This document shows positions 7,352-15,961 of a DNA stretch of 64,000 nt, piece by piece (within the stretch, counting starts at the first letter, position 1; each line of letters starts with the position of its first letter). The notes under the pieces are model-generated. The model saw only the letters and a program-made list of their open reading frames with translations, ran no database searches and was not told the origin of the DNA. The stretch covers positions 1 to 64,000 of the forward strand of contig JBBQAO010000008.1 of the NCBI GenBank assembly GCA_038316355.1. Direction: 5' to 3'. A program made the translations under genes and the position numbers. This DNA comes from Ga0077527 sp038316355 (lineage in GTDB: Bacteria > Pseudomonadota > Gammaproteobacteria > Burkholderiales > SG8-41).

Positions 7352-8599
7352 TCAATCCGGCAATCGATGTTCGTTGGCCATCAACATGGCGACCGTTTCG
7401 CGGTCGCGGATCAGGTGGATGCGATCGCCATCGACCATGATTTCGGCGGCGCGCGGCCGGGTGTTGTAGTTGGAGGACATGCTCATGCCATATGCGCCGG
7501 CCGACGCAATGGCGATCAAATCCCCCGGACTTACAGACAGTTGACGGTCGCGCGCGAGGAAGTCACCGCTTTCACAGACCGGGCCGACGATGTCGTATGA
7601 CTTGCCGCCGGCCGCCGTTTCACGCAGCGGCAGCACGTCATGCCAGGCTTCGTACAGCGCCGGGCGCATCAGGTCATTCATCGCTGCATCAACGATCGCG
7701 AAATTCTTGTCCTGCCCCGGTTTCAGGTAGAGCACGGTACTCAGCAGTACCCCGGCGTTGCCGGTCAGCAGCCGGCCCGGTTCAAACAGCAGTTTCTGCG
7801 TGTGCTTGCCGAGTGCTTTGATCAGGGCCTGCGCGTATTCCGCGACCGGCGGCGGCGTTTCGTCCTGATAACGGATGCCCAGACCGCCGCCGAGATCAAT
7901 GTGCTGGATGGTGATGCCGTCAAGCGCCAGGGCGTCGACCAGCGCCAGTACCCGCTCCAGCGCGGCGATGAACGGTGCCACTTCCGTCAGTTGTGAACCG
8001 ATATGGCAGTCGATGCCTTCGATGCGCAGGTGCGGCAGTTCGCGGGCGCGGCGGTAAACGGCCGGCGCATCGGTGTAGGCCACACCGAATTTGTTTTCTT
8101 TCAGGCCGGTGGCGATATAGGGGTGGGTTTTGGCATCGACATCGGGATTGACGCGCAGGCTGACCGGCGCGGTGACGCCCATTTCACCGGCAACCCGGCC
8201 CAGCAGCTCCAGTTCCGCCGCCGATTCGACGTTGAAGCACAAAATCCCGGCCTGCAGTGCCTGGCGCATTTCGGCGGCGGTCTTGCCGACCCCCGAAAAC
8301 ACCACTTTGCGCGTGTCGCCGCCGGCAGCAATGACCCGCGCCAGTTCGCCGCCCGACACAATGTCAAAACCGCTGCCGAGGCGCGCGAACACATTGAGCA
8401 CACCGAGGTTGGGATTGGCTTTAACCGCATAACACAGCAGATGATCGCGGCCGGCGAAGGCGGCATCGAAGTCGCGCCAGGCTCTGGTCAACGCTGCGCG
8501 CGAATAAACATAACAGGGCGTGCCGAATTCGGCGGCGATGCGCGACAAGGGTACGTTTTCGGCACACAACCCGCCGTTACGATAGCTGAACGGGTTCAT
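7352..8599 (-). CDS. lysA: Diaminopimelate decarboxylase
   Basis: PLP-dependent fold-III decarboxylase that converts meso-diaminopimelate to L-lysine, the last step of lysine synthesis (415 aa, normal length). Lys60 in CYAVKANPN is the PLP-binding lysine. The glycine-rich phosphate loop (HIDLGGGLGIRY), the substrate region EPGRLLTGNAG, and the dimer-partner active-site Cys in GPVCESGDF are all present. The start is the ATG at 8599, which overlaps the stop of the lipoprotein gene lptM by four bases (ATGA). An lptM-lysA pair is the usual proteobacterial arrangement. No lysine riboswitch was recognised upstream. Confidence 0.97.
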   Translation of the reverse strand: MNPFSYRNGGLCAENVPLSRIAAEFGTPCYVYSRAALTRAWRDFDAAFAGRDHLLCYAVKANPNLGVLNVFARLGSGFDIVSGGELARVIAAGGDTRKVVFSGVGKTAAEMRQALQAGILCFNVESAAELELLGRVAGEMGVTAPVSLRVNPDVDAKTHPYIATGLKENKFGVAYTDAPAVYRRARELPHLRIEGIDCHIGSQLTEVAPFIAALERVLALVDALALDGITIQHIDLGGGLGIRYQDETPPPVAEYAQALIKALGKHTQKLLFEPGRLLTGNAGVLLSTVLYLKPGQDKNFAIVDAAMNDLMRPALYEAWHDVLPLRETAAGGKSYDIVGPVCESGDFLARDRQLSVSPGDLIAIASAGAYGMSMSSNYNTRPRAAEIMVDGDRIHLIRDRETVAMLMANEHRLPD

Positions 8600-8796
8600 G
8601 GTTGTGCTGCAGGCGCTGTCGCGGGAACAGGTGCCGGCGGTACTGGTGCCGGTTTTACGGCGGCGGGTTTGTCTTTGGGCAGATACAGCGGCCCCTTATA
8701 GCCGCAGCCGGCGACGGACAGCATCAGCATCAGCATCAGTATCAACATCAGAAAGGACGGCGTCGTACGCACAGGGAGGCTCACAGGGGAACTCAC
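8596..8796 (-). CDS. lptM: LptM-like small lipoprotein (YifL family)
   Basis: Small outer-membrane lipoprotein (66 aa) with a very hydrophobic signal peptide, lipobox SVAGC and the family signature GCGYKGPLYLP, followed by a Pro/Ala tail. In Escherichia coli LptM assists oxidation and assembly of the LPS translocon protein LptD. It is translationally coupled to lysA by an ATGA overlap, as in many proteobacteria. The signal-peptide core LMLILMLMLML is encoded by a hexanucleotide tandem repeat (8719-8751), so its length could vary in frame. The first codons are uncertain; a shorter start nearer the hydrophobic core is possible. Confidence 0.85.
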   Translation of the reverse strand: MSSPVSLPVRTTPSFLMLILMLMLMLSVAGCGYKGPLYLPKDKPAAVKPAPVPPAPVPATAPAAQP

Positions 8797-8822
8797 GCGG
8801 GAAGTGGCCGAAAGGGGTATTT

Positions 8823-8992
8823 ATTCAGTGCGAACGAAAAGTCAAAACCCGCCCTCTCCCGGCGCTGCGCGCCACCCTCTCCCGGAGGGCGAGGGTTTAT
8901 TTCCCTCTCCCTCCGGGTGAGGGATGAGGGATGAGGGGTGAGGGGTGAGGGATGAGGGAAGGTGTTGATTTGCTCGTTCGTACCGAATAGAC
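8823..8992. repeat. Dispersed palindromic repeat, copy A (about 170 bp)
   Basis: Begins ATTCAGTGCGAACGAAA and ends CGAATAGAC. The same left and right ends bound a 168-bp stretch at 15743-15910. The core alternates CCCTC and GAGGG blocks (GGCGCTGCGCGCCACCCT is shared by both copies) and here carries a short GGGATGA/GGGGTGA tandem array. It is non-coding and sits between the lptM start and the end of the next minus-strand gene. Confidence 0.75.
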
Positions 8993-9044
8993 ACACGAAA
9001 GTGTAGCATAGCCACCGTTATATCCGGCTGCGTACCCGCTGGGT

Positions 9045-9794
9045 TTACAGCAGCAGATAACGATGCGCTTCACGCCGCAGCGCGGCGCGGCGTTCGGCGT
9101 AATCAGGAACAAGCGCGGCGACGGTATGCCAGAACGCCGGTGAGTGATTCATCTGACGCAGATGAGCGACTTCGTGTGCGGCGACATAATCGATCCATGC
9201 CGGCGGCGCCTGCACCAGCCGCCAGTTCATGCTGATGCGGCCCTTGGCATGGCAACTGCCCCAGCGTGTGCGTGCATTCGACAGCCGTACCACTGGCGCC
9301 GGCAGATCCAGTTGAGCGCTGTAGTCGTGGCAGCGACGGGTAAAACACGCCAGCCCCTGCTGTTTCAGCCAGTTGCGTACCGCGGACTCAATCGCCAAAG
9401 GCGTCGGCTGCGGATCAAACAGCAAACGCTCCTGTTCCAGTTGCGGCAGCTTGATGCCGACACGTGCTTCCAGCGTCAGCGCTGCGCCGTACAGCATGAT
9501 CTGTTCTCCGGCGATCCATGATCGCTGCGGCTGGCGCTTTTGCTGCCAGTCTTGGACCTTGCGGATCACCCAGGCGGCATGTGTGCGCAGCAACTCGTCT
9601 ATGGCCTTCTGCGGCGCTTTGAGCGGTGCTGCGACGCGCAGGCCGCGTTCATCGATCAGCAGCGCAATCGTGCGCCGGCGCCGGGTGCGTTGCAGTGTGT
9701 AGCCGATGCGTTGGCCGTCCAGTTCGATGGCCGGGACGGATTCTGGCACCGCATAAAGCGGTAATTCGGATTGCAGGGCCGGATTTTTGCGCAT
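9045..9794 (-). CDS. YgjP-like (DUF45, M48-type) zinc metallopeptidase
   Basis: Family typified by E. coli YgjP, a gluzincin-like predicted metallopeptidase (about 249 aa from the chosen start). The C-terminal half has the diagnostic RWGSCHAKGRISMNWRL, then the zinc site HEVAHLRQMNHSPAFW, in which the HExxH pair and the following His supply ligands. No signal peptide or membrane helix is seen, so it is likely cytoplasmic. The frame is open upstream, but a start beyond 9794 would overlap the end of plsC; the ATG at 9794 lies 10 bases after the plsC stop and fits an operon. The physiological substrate in this family is not settled. Confidence 0.85.
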   Translation of the reverse strand: MRKNPALQSELPLYAVPESVPAIELDGQRIGYTLQRTRRRRTIALLIDERGLRVAAPLKAPQKAIDELLRTHAAWVIRKVQDWQQKRQPQRSWIAGEQIMLYGAALTLEARVGIKLPQLEQERLLFDPQPTPLAIESAVRNWLKQQGLACFTRRCHDYSAQLDLPAPVVRLSNARTRWGSCHAKGRISMNWRLVQAPPAWIDYVAAHEVAHLRQMNHSPAFWHTVAALVPDYAERRAALRREAHRYLLL

Positions 9795-9804
9795 TGGTCG
9801 GAAT

Positions 9805-10527
9805 TCAGCGGGAATCGAGCAGCAGCATTTCGCTCTCGATCCAGTTTTCCACGCGTCTGGCCAGCGTTTCGGCGTCTGTACCATCCGCCCGGATGGGGGT
9901 GCCGATGCTGACGGTGATCAGGCCTGGGCGTTTGAGAAAGGCATTGCGGCCCCAGCAGGTGCCGGCGTTATGCGCGACCGGGATTACCGTGGTGCCGGTT
10001 TGCACCGCGAGGCGTGCGCCGCCCGGGCGATATTTGCCGCGCTGGCCGGGTGCGATGCGGGTGCCTTCGGGGAAAATGACAATGCAGAAGCCGGCGGCCA
10101 GACGTGCGACACCCTGTTCCACCAGTTGCTGCAGTGCTTCGCGGCGCAGGCTGCGGTCAATCGCAATCGGCGACAGCATCGCCAGTCCCCAGCCGAAAAA
10201 CGGCACGCGCAGCAGTTCGCGTTTCAATACCCAGACCTGCGGCGGAAAAATCTGCTGAAAGGCCAGCGTTTCCCAGGCCGACTGGTGTTTGGACAGGATG
10301 ATGCAGGGCTCAGTCGGAATGTTTTCGCGGCCGATCACGCGGTAACGGATGCCGCAGATCACGCGCGCAGCCCACATTACACAGTGCGTCCATATGGAAA
10401 TGATGCGATACCGCGTCAGCGCCGGCAGCGGGAAGGTCAGCAGCGCGATGACCGCAAAAACAGGGGTGATCAGGATCAGGAAAAAAGCGAACAGCGCGGA
10501 GCGCAGCGCGATTATTGAAAATTGCAT
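9805..10527 (-). CDS. plsC: 1-acyl-sn-glycerol-3-phosphate acyltransferase
   Basis: Inner-membrane acyltransferase that adds the second fatty acid to lysophosphatidate to give phosphatidate in phospholipid synthesis. An N-terminal hydrophobic segment (about residues 1-35 of the chosen start) anchors it. The catalytic block is KHQSAWET (HX4E in place of the commoner HX4D, a variant I recall as usual in related betaproteobacterial proteins), followed by VFPEGTR-type FPEGTR and a VIPVAHNAG block. The start is set at the ATG at 10527 (MQFSIIALRS) because the upstream part has no family similarity and would run into gmhB. It lies between gmhB and the YgjP-like gene in one minus-strand run. Confidence 0.92.
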   Translation of the reverse strand: MQFSIIALRSALFAFFLILITPVFAVIALLTFPLPALTRYRIISIWTHCVMWAARVICGIRYRVIGRENIPTEPCIILSKHQSAWETLAFQQIFPPQVWVLKRELLRVPFFGWGLAMLSPIAIDRSLRREALQQLVEQGVARLAAGFCIVIFPEGTRIAPGQRGKYRPGGARLAVQTGTTVIPVAHNAGTCWGRNAFLKRPGLITVSIGTPIRADGTDAETLARRVENWIESEMLLLDSR

Positions 10528-10591
10528 AAAGAATGACCAAAACAGGCCTCGGGCGAGGCTGTCATGTTTTTGGAAAAAATCAATAGCACCA

Positions 10592-11125
10592 TCATTGCAG
10601 CAGGTTGCGCACGGCCGCCGCGAGGTCGTCGCAAACGACGGTGCCTTCCGGCAGGTTGCCATCCTTGCGGGTTTTTTTGCCTTTGCCGGTCAACACCAGA
10701 ATCGGTTGCGCGCCGACCGCGACGGCGGCCTGCAGGTCGCGCAAGGAATCGCCGATGAACGGCACGCCGTCAAGATCGACGCCGAAACGATGTGCGATCT
10801 CTTCCAGCAGTCCGGTTTTTGGCTTGCGGCAGTTGCAGCCGGCGTCCTCGGCATGCGGGCAGTAGAAAATCCCGTCAATACGGCCGCCGGCCACCCCCAG
10901 CGCGCGGTGCATCTTGTCGTGGATGGCATTCAGCGTCGCCATTTCGAACAGGCCGCGGCCGATGCCGGACTGGTTGGTGGCGACCAGCACCCGGTAACCG
11001 GCCTGGCTCAACAGTGCGATGGCCTCCAGGCTGCCCGGGATCGGTTTCCATTCTTCCGGGCTTTTGATGTACGCCGGGCTGTCGTGGTTGATGACGCCGT
11101 CGCGGTCGAGGATGATGATTTTCAT
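10592..11125 (-). CDS. gmhB: D-glycero-beta-D-manno-heptose 1,7-bisphosphate 7-phosphatase
   Basis: HAD-superfamily phosphatase (177 aa) that removes the 7-phosphate of heptose bisphosphate in ADP-heptose synthesis for LPS core. The nucleophile motif is LDRDGVIN near the N-terminus, the second motif is ATNQSGIGRG, and the zinc-binding loop reads CPHAEDAGCNCRKP (Cys-X-His...Cys-X-Cys). The Mg2+ motif GDSLRDLQAA follows. Length is normal. It is cytoplasmic and precedes plsC, a common betaproteobacterial order (glyQ-glyS-gmhB-plsC). Confidence 0.95.
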   Translation of the reverse strand: MKIIILDRDGVINHDSPAYIKSPEEWKPIPGSLEAIALLSQAGYRVLVATNQSGIGRGLFEMATLNAIHDKMHRALGVAGGRIDGIFYCPHAEDAGCNCRKPKTGLLEEIAHRFGVDLDGVPFIGDSLRDLQAAVAVGAQPILVLTGKGKKTRKDGNLPEGTVVCDDLAAAVRNLLQ

Positions 11126-11168
11126 CGGACAGTGATGAATGATGAGTGAGGAATGATGAGTAAAGGTT

Positions 11169-13241
11169 TCATGCGGCGAGTTTGGAGATGTCGGCGAAGC
11201 GATTAAATGCGCTTTCGAGCTTCATCAACAGCAGCAGACGGTTGCTGCGAAGTGCGGGATCTTCGACATTGACCATGACTTTGTCGAAAAACGCATCCAC
11301 TGCCGGTTTCAATACGGCCAGTGCCTGCAGAGTTTCCGTAAATTGTCCGGACTCGTAGGCTGCATCCGCTTTTGTGTCGGCGGACATGAAGGCCTTGTAG
11401 AGCTCGGACTCTTCTCTGGCCTGAAAATGCTTTTCGGAGAACACGTCGCCGGCAGAGGGGGCTGATTTCCCGATGATGTTTTTGATGCGTTTGTTGGCAG
11501 CCGCCAGGCTGGCTGCCTCGGGCAGCGCGGCAAAGGCGCGCACGGCAGCGAGCTGCAGCGGAATTTTATGGACAAGGACCGGGCGCATGCTCAGCACCGC
11601 GTCGATTTCCTGGGTGGTGTAACCGGCATCGGAGAAATAGCCGCGCATGCGCTCAAATACAAAGGTTTCGAGATCGCTGTGGGCATCCGTGGTCTTGGCA
11701 TCGAATGCGGCGAATGCTGCGCTGACCAGTTCATCAAGGCGCAACGGCAGGTCGCGCTCAATCAGGATGCGAATGACACCCAGCGCGTGGCGGCGCAACG
11801 CGAAGGGATCGCGGTCGCCGGTTGGCAACTGGCCGATGCCAAACATCCCCGCCAGGGTTTCCAGCTTGTCCGCCAGGGCGACGGCGCAGGCCACCGCGCT
11901 TGCCGGCAGTTTGTCGCCGGCGTAGCGCGGCAGGTAGTGTTCGGCGATGGCCTCGGCAACAGCGGCAGATTCGCCATCATGCTGTGCGTAGTAACGCCCC
12001 ATGATGCCTTGCAGCTCCGGAAATTCACCGACCATGCCGGTCGTCAAATCCGCTTTGGCCAGCCAGGCGGCGCGTTCGGCCTGCGCAGCATCGGCGTTCA
12101 GCAGCCGTGCGATTTTCCCCGCCAGCAATTGCACGCGTTGAACACGCTGCAGTTGGCTGCCGAGTTTATTGTGATAAACGACTTTTTCCAGCCGCGGCAC
12201 CCGGGTTTCCAGCCGTTGCTTGCGATCCTGGTTGTAGAAAAACCGCGCATCCTCCAGCCGTGGACGGACCACGCGCTGATTGCCGCTGATGATGTGCGCC
12301 GGATCGGCGACCTGCATGTTGCTGACGATCAGGAAGCGGTTGTTCAGCTTGCCGGCAGCGTCGAACAGCGGGAAATACTTTTGATTCTGCCGCATGGTCA
12401 GGATCAGGCATTCGGCAGGCACTTCGAGGAAACCCGCATCGAAGGCGCCGACGTAGACCGACGGGTGTTCGACCAGCGCGGTGACCTCATCCAGCAGATC
12501 CTGGTATTCGCCCAGCGTGGCCTGCTGTTTTTTCGCTTCTGCCTGCAGCAGGGCGTCGATCATCGCGCGGCGCTGGACGAAATCGGCGATGACCATGCCT
12601 TCTTTCGCCAGCGTCGCCTCGTAGGCTTCAGCGTCCGCAATCACCAGTTCGGACTTGCCCATGAAGCGGTGGCCACGGGTTTTGTTGCCCGAACCGATGC
12701 CGAGCACCGTGCCGGGCACGACCGATGCGCCATGCAGCATGATCAGGCCGTGCACCGGGCGCACGAATTCGGCATCACCGTCGCCCCAGCGCATGATTTT
12801 GGCGACGGGCAGTTTTTTCAGCGCGGCCTCGACTTTTGCCGCCAGGATGTCTTTCAGCGCGCTGCCGGTAGCGGTTTTACGGCAGGCAAACACGGCGCCT
12901 TTTGCCGATTCGATCTGGATCAGGTCTTCGACAGTGACGCCGTTTTTCTTGGCAAAACCGGCCAGTGCCGGTGTGGGTTTGCCGTCGCGGTCGAGCCCGA
13001 CCTTGACCGACGGCCCCTGGATTTCCAGCGCCTTGTCCGGTGATTGGGCCAGGGTTTGCGTGATCTGCACCGCGAGTCGGCGCGGGGTGGCATAAGCGCG
13101 TGAGGCACTGTTTGCTGCGAGGAAACCTTCCTGCTGCAGATCTTCGGTCAATGCTTTGCGGAAAGCTTCGGCCAGCTTTGCCAGCGATTTCGGCGGCAAT
13201 TCCTCGGTCAGCAGTTCAACCAGCAGCGTCGCGGTATTCAT
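11169..13241 (-). CDS. glyS: Glycyl-tRNA synthetase beta subunit
   Basis: Beta chain of the bacterial alpha2beta2 glycyl-tRNA synthetase (690 aa), responsible for tRNA binding. It starts MNTATLLVELLTEELPPKSL, the usual beta-subunit opening, followed by the family blocks ATPRRLAVQI, RWGDGDAEFVRPVHG, and TKADLTTGMVGEFPELQGIMG-like text (KADLTTGMVGEFPELQG), and it ends in an anticodon-binding-like helical domain. The ATG overlaps the glyQ stop by four bases, so the two subunits are made by coupled translation. The 43 bases between its stop and gmhB hold only short GATGA repeats. Confidence 0.97.
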   Translation of the reverse strand: MNTATLLVELLTEELPPKSLAKLAEAFRKALTEDLQQEGFLAANSASRAYATPRRLAVQITQTLAQSPDKALEIQGPSVKVGLDRDGKPTPALAGFAKKNGVTVEDLIQIESAKGAVFACRKTATGSALKDILAAKVEAALKKLPVAKIMRWGDGDAEFVRPVHGLIMLHGASVVPGTVLGIGSGNKTRGHRFMGKSELVIADAEAYEATLAKEGMVIADFVQRRAMIDALLQAEAKKQQATLGEYQDLLDEVTALVEHPSVYVGAFDAGFLEVPAECLILTMRQNQKYFPLFDAAGKLNNRFLIVSNMQVADPAHIISGNQRVVRPRLEDARFFYNQDRKQRLETRVPRLEKVVYHNKLGSQLQRVQRVQLLAGKIARLLNADAAQAERAAWLAKADLTTGMVGEFPELQGIMGRYYAQHDGESAAVAEAIAEHYLPRYAGDKLPASAVACAVALADKLETLAGMFGIGQLPTGDRDPFALRRHALGVIRILIERDLPLRLDELVSAAFAAFDAKTTDAHSDLETFVFERMRGYFSDAGYTTQEIDAVLSMRPVLVHKIPLQLAAVRAFAALPEAASLAAANKRIKNIIGKSAPSAGDVFSEKHFQAREESELYKAFMSADTKADAAYESGQFTETLQALAVLKPAVDAFFDKVMVNVEDPALRSNRLLLLMKLESAFNRFADISKLAA

Positions 13242-14113
13242 GACGCACGCAGCATCGGAAAGCCCAGCTTCTCGCGCGACTCGTAATAGGCCTGCGCCAC
13301 GGCACGGGACAGGGTGCGCACGCGGCCGATGTAGGCAGCGCGTTCGGTGACGGAGATTGCGCCGCGCGCATCAAGCAGATTGAAGGTGTGCGAGGCTTTC
13401 ATCACCATTTCGTAGCCCGGCAAGACACATTGTGCCGCAATGAGCCGTTTCGCTTCTTCCTCATATTCGCTGAAATGACGGAACAGCATGTCGGCGTTTG
13501 ACAGTTCGAAGTTGTAGCGCGACTGCTCGACTTCATTCTGATGGTAGACGTCGCGATAGGTGACGCCGGGGGTCCACGTCAGGTCGAACACGGATTCGAC
13601 ACCCTGCAGATACATCGCCAGTCGTTCGAGGCCGTAAGTGATTTCACCGAGCACCGGCTTGCATGACAGACTGCCAACTTCCTGGAAATAGGTGAACTGG
13701 GTGACTTCCATGCCGTCCAGCCACACCTCCCAGCCAAGGCCCCAGGCGCCCAGCGTCGGCGACTCCCAGTCATCTTCGACGAAACGGATGTCATGCGCCC
13801 TGGGATCGATGCCCAATGCGCGCAGCGAGTCGAGATAGAGTTGCTGGATGTTCGCCGGTGACGGCTTCAGCACCACCTGATACTGGTAGTAATGCTGCAG
13901 CCGGTTCGGGTTGTCGCCGTAGCGACCATCTTTGGGGCGGCGTGACGGCTGCACGAAAGCCGCTTTCCACGGCTCGGGGCCGATGGCGCGGAGAAAGGTT
14001 GCGGTGTGGAAAGTGCCCGCACCGACTTCCATGTCGTACGGTTGCAGCAGCGCGCAGCCCTGCGCGTCCCAGAACTGGTTCAAGGTCAGAATGATTTGCT
14101 GGAAAGTAAGCAT
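13238..14113 (-). CDS. glyQ: Glycyl-tRNA synthetase alpha subunit
   Basis: Catalytic alpha chain (291 aa) that activates glycine with ATP. It opens with LTFQQIILTLNQFWDAQGC and contains QPYDMEVGAGTFHTATFLRA, FVQPSRRPKDGRYG and the C-terminal ARGAISVTERAAYIGRVR, all standard for the alpha subunit. Length is normal. It is the first gene of the glyQ-glyS pair and is separated from lnt by 91 bases. The alpha2beta2 form is the expected one in proteobacteria. Confidence 0.97.
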   Translation of the reverse strand: MLTFQQIILTLNQFWDAQGCALLQPYDMEVGAGTFHTATFLRAIGPEPWKAAFVQPSRRPKDGRYGDNPNRLQHYYQYQVVLKPSPANIQQLYLDSLRALGIDPRAHDIRFVEDDWESPTLGAWGLGWEVWLDGMEVTQFTYFQEVGSLSCKPVLGEITYGLERLAMYLQGVESVFDLTWTPGVTYRDVYHQNEVEQSRYNFELSNADMLFRHFSEYEEEAKRLIAAQCVLPGYEMVMKASHTFNLLDARGAISVTERAAYIGRVRTLSRAVAQAYYESREKLGFPMLRAS

Positions 14114-14204
14114 GAAAAATGCGCATTGCGGCAGGGCGCCGCCAAGCCGCGAATTTTACAGGGTTTGCCGCACCGCGCCAAAGGCCGGCGGCTGTACGGT
14201 GCGG

Positions 14205-15713
14205 CTATTTTGGTGCGCGGCGCAGAGTGACAAATGCTGTCGCGATGCCGAGCAGGCACAGCGCCAGCGCTGCGGTGTTGCCCCAGCGCACATAAGGCGT
14301 TGCGCCGCGCATGCCGGCGACGGTTCGGGTCAGTACCGCCGACTGGAATTCGGGTGCGACGGCTTCAACCATGCCCTGCGGATTGACCACCGCAGTCATG
14401 CCGGTGTTGGTGGCGCGCAGCATGTAACGGCCGGTTTCCAGCGCGCGCATCTGCGCGATCTGCAGATGCTGCTGCGGCGCCACCGAACGGCCGAACCAGG
14501 CGACATTGCTGACATTGACCAGCAGTGTCGCCTGCGGCAACTGGCGGATGATTTCCTCGCCGAAAGCGTCCTCGTAGCAGATGTTGATCGCGACCTGTTC
14601 GCCGGCTACCGCCAGCGGTTGCTGATCGACACTGCCGCGCGCGAAATCCTGCAGCGGAATCGCCAGCCGTGACACCAGTTCACCGAGGATCGGGCGCAGC
14701 GGAATGAATTCACCGAAGGGCACCAGGTGGTTTTTGCGGTAGGTCTGGCCTTTTGCGCTGCCCACCGACACCACGCTGTTGTAGTAATCACCGTTGGGCA
14801 GGCGCTCGGGCACGCCGATCAGCACGTCGCCGTTGTTGCGCCTGGCGTGTTCTGCCAGCGCATCCAGATAAGCGGCAGGAACATCGCGCAGAAACAGCGG
14901 CAATGCCGTCTCGGGCAGGATGATCAAACGCGCGTCGCTGCCGCGGACCATGTCGAGGTAGGTTTTCAGTGTGGCGCGCAACTGGTCTTCGCGCCATTTC
15001 TGATCCTGGTCGATATTGCCCTGAAGCAGGCTGACAGAGATGCTGGTGCCAGTGGCTTCGGTCCAGGCCACGTGTTTGAGGCCAGCGCCGGCGATCCAGA
15101 TGACGATCAGCGCTGCCGGCCATCGCCACACCGCGCGCAGATTACCCCACGGTCTTGCCAGCCATAACCAGCACAAGGTGCCGGCAGTGGCGAACAGCAG
15201 CAGCGTGATGCCGTGCAGGCCGAGCACTGCGGCATAACCGGCGAGCGGACTGGCCGGCGCTTGCGAGTAACCGGGATTGATCCAGGGGAATCCGGTGAAT
15301 ACCCAACCGCGCAGCCATTCGAGCAGCGTGAACACGGCTGGTACGAAGACGATCCAGTTCAGTGCGGAGGGAATTGCAAACCGCCGGCTCAGATAACCAA
15401 CGATGGCTGGATGCAGCGCAAGGTAGGCGCAGAACAACAGCGTGGCTGCAGCGGCCAGTGGCGCCGGCATCGCGCCGAATATGTTCAGACTGATATAAAC
15501 CCAGGACACGCCGGCGCCGAACCAGCCCAGCCCGAAGGCAAAACCCAGCAGCGCTGCATCGCGAGCCGACGCCGCGCGCTGCCACAGCAGGAACAGCGCG
15601 GCAAAGGTCAGCAGCGGCAGCGGGAACAGGTAAAACGGCGCGTAACCGGCGACGGTGATGGCGCCCAACGTTGCGGCGATGACCCACTGGGTGCTGCGGC
15701 GTGGTGTGAGCAT
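14205..15713 (-). CDS. lnt: Apolipoprotein N-acyltransferase
   Basis: Inner-membrane enzyme (502 aa) that N-acylates the lipid-modified Cys of apolipoproteins, the last step of lipoprotein maturation. The first about 210 residues are a bundle of membrane helices; the rest is a periplasmic nitrilase-like domain. The Glu-Lys-Cys triad can be located: Glu in LPETALPLF, Lys in the RKNHLVPFGEF block, and Cys in NICYEDAFGEE. A final membrane helix is near the C-terminus. It follows corC on the same strand as in most proteobacteria, but 248 bases of repeat sequence separate the two here. Confidence 0.96.
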   Translation of the reverse strand: MLTPRRSTQWVIAATLGAITVAGYAPFYLFPLPLLTFAALFLLWQRAASARDAALLGFAFGLGWFGAGVSWVYISLNIFGAMPAPLAAAATLLFCAYLALHPAIVGYLSRRFAIPSALNWIVFVPAVFTLLEWLRGWVFTGFPWINPGYSQAPASPLAGYAAVLGLHGITLLLFATAGTLCWLWLARPWGNLRAVWRWPAALIVIWIAGAGLKHVAWTEATGTSISVSLLQGNIDQDQKWREDQLRATLKTYLDMVRGSDARLIILPETALPLFLRDVPAAYLDALAEHARRNNGDVLIGVPERLPNGDYYNSVVSVGSAKGQTYRKNHLVPFGEFIPLRPILGELVSRLAIPLQDFARGSVDQQPLAVAGEQVAINICYEDAFGEEIIRQLPQATLLVNVSNVAWFGRSVAPQQHLQIAQMRALETGRYMLRATNTGMTAVVNPQGMVEAVAPEFQSAVLTRTVAGMRGATPYVRWGNTAALALCLLGIATAFVTLRRAPK

Positions 15714-15742
15714 CAGGGCGTCAGTCCAAAATATCAGTAACT

Positions 15743-15910
15743 ATTCAGTGTGAACGAAAGTCAAAAACATCCCTCATCCGGCGCTGCGCGCCACCCTTTG
15801 CTCTGCTTCAAGTGTGCCCTTGTCGCAGAGGGCGGGGGTTTCTCACCCTCCCCCCGGGAGAGGGCCGGGGTGAGGGAAGATGTTGATTGGGTCATCCGGG
15901 TCGAATAGAC
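15743..15910. repeat. Dispersed palindromic repeat, copy B (168 bp)
   Basis: Second copy of the element at 8823-8992: left end ATTCAGTGTGAACGAAAGTC, shared core GGCGCTGCGCGCCACCCT, GAGGG/CCCTC palindromes, and right end GTTGATT ... CGAATAGAC. It lies between corC and lnt, which are normally close together, so it probably inserted there. Confidence 0.75.
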
Positions 15911-15916
15911 GAAAAT

Positions 15917-15930
15917 ATCAATAAAAACAA
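15917..15930 (+). repeat. AT-rich 14-base word ATCAATAAAAACAA, copy 1
   Basis: Exact word found again at 48404-48417 and, on the minus strand, at 59491-59504. Here it follows the right end of repeat copy B and lies 32 bases beyond the corC stop. Confidence 0.7.
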
Positions 15931-15961
15931 TTACTTATACTGTGCTGTAACTAGGCCACAG

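Noticed and set aside
8880..8960. Possible CRISPR-like array from repeated GAGGGATGAGGG units
   Set aside because: Units are short and contiguous with no spacers; part of the dispersed palindromic repeat.
9795..9884. N-terminal extension of the YgjP-like peptidase
   Set aside because: Would overlap the 3' end of plsC and has no family similarity; ATG 9794 fits operon spacing.
11568..13043. Long plus-strand frame (491 codons) opposite glyS
   Set aside because: Antisense to a conserved synthetase, low-complexity composition, no recognisable family.
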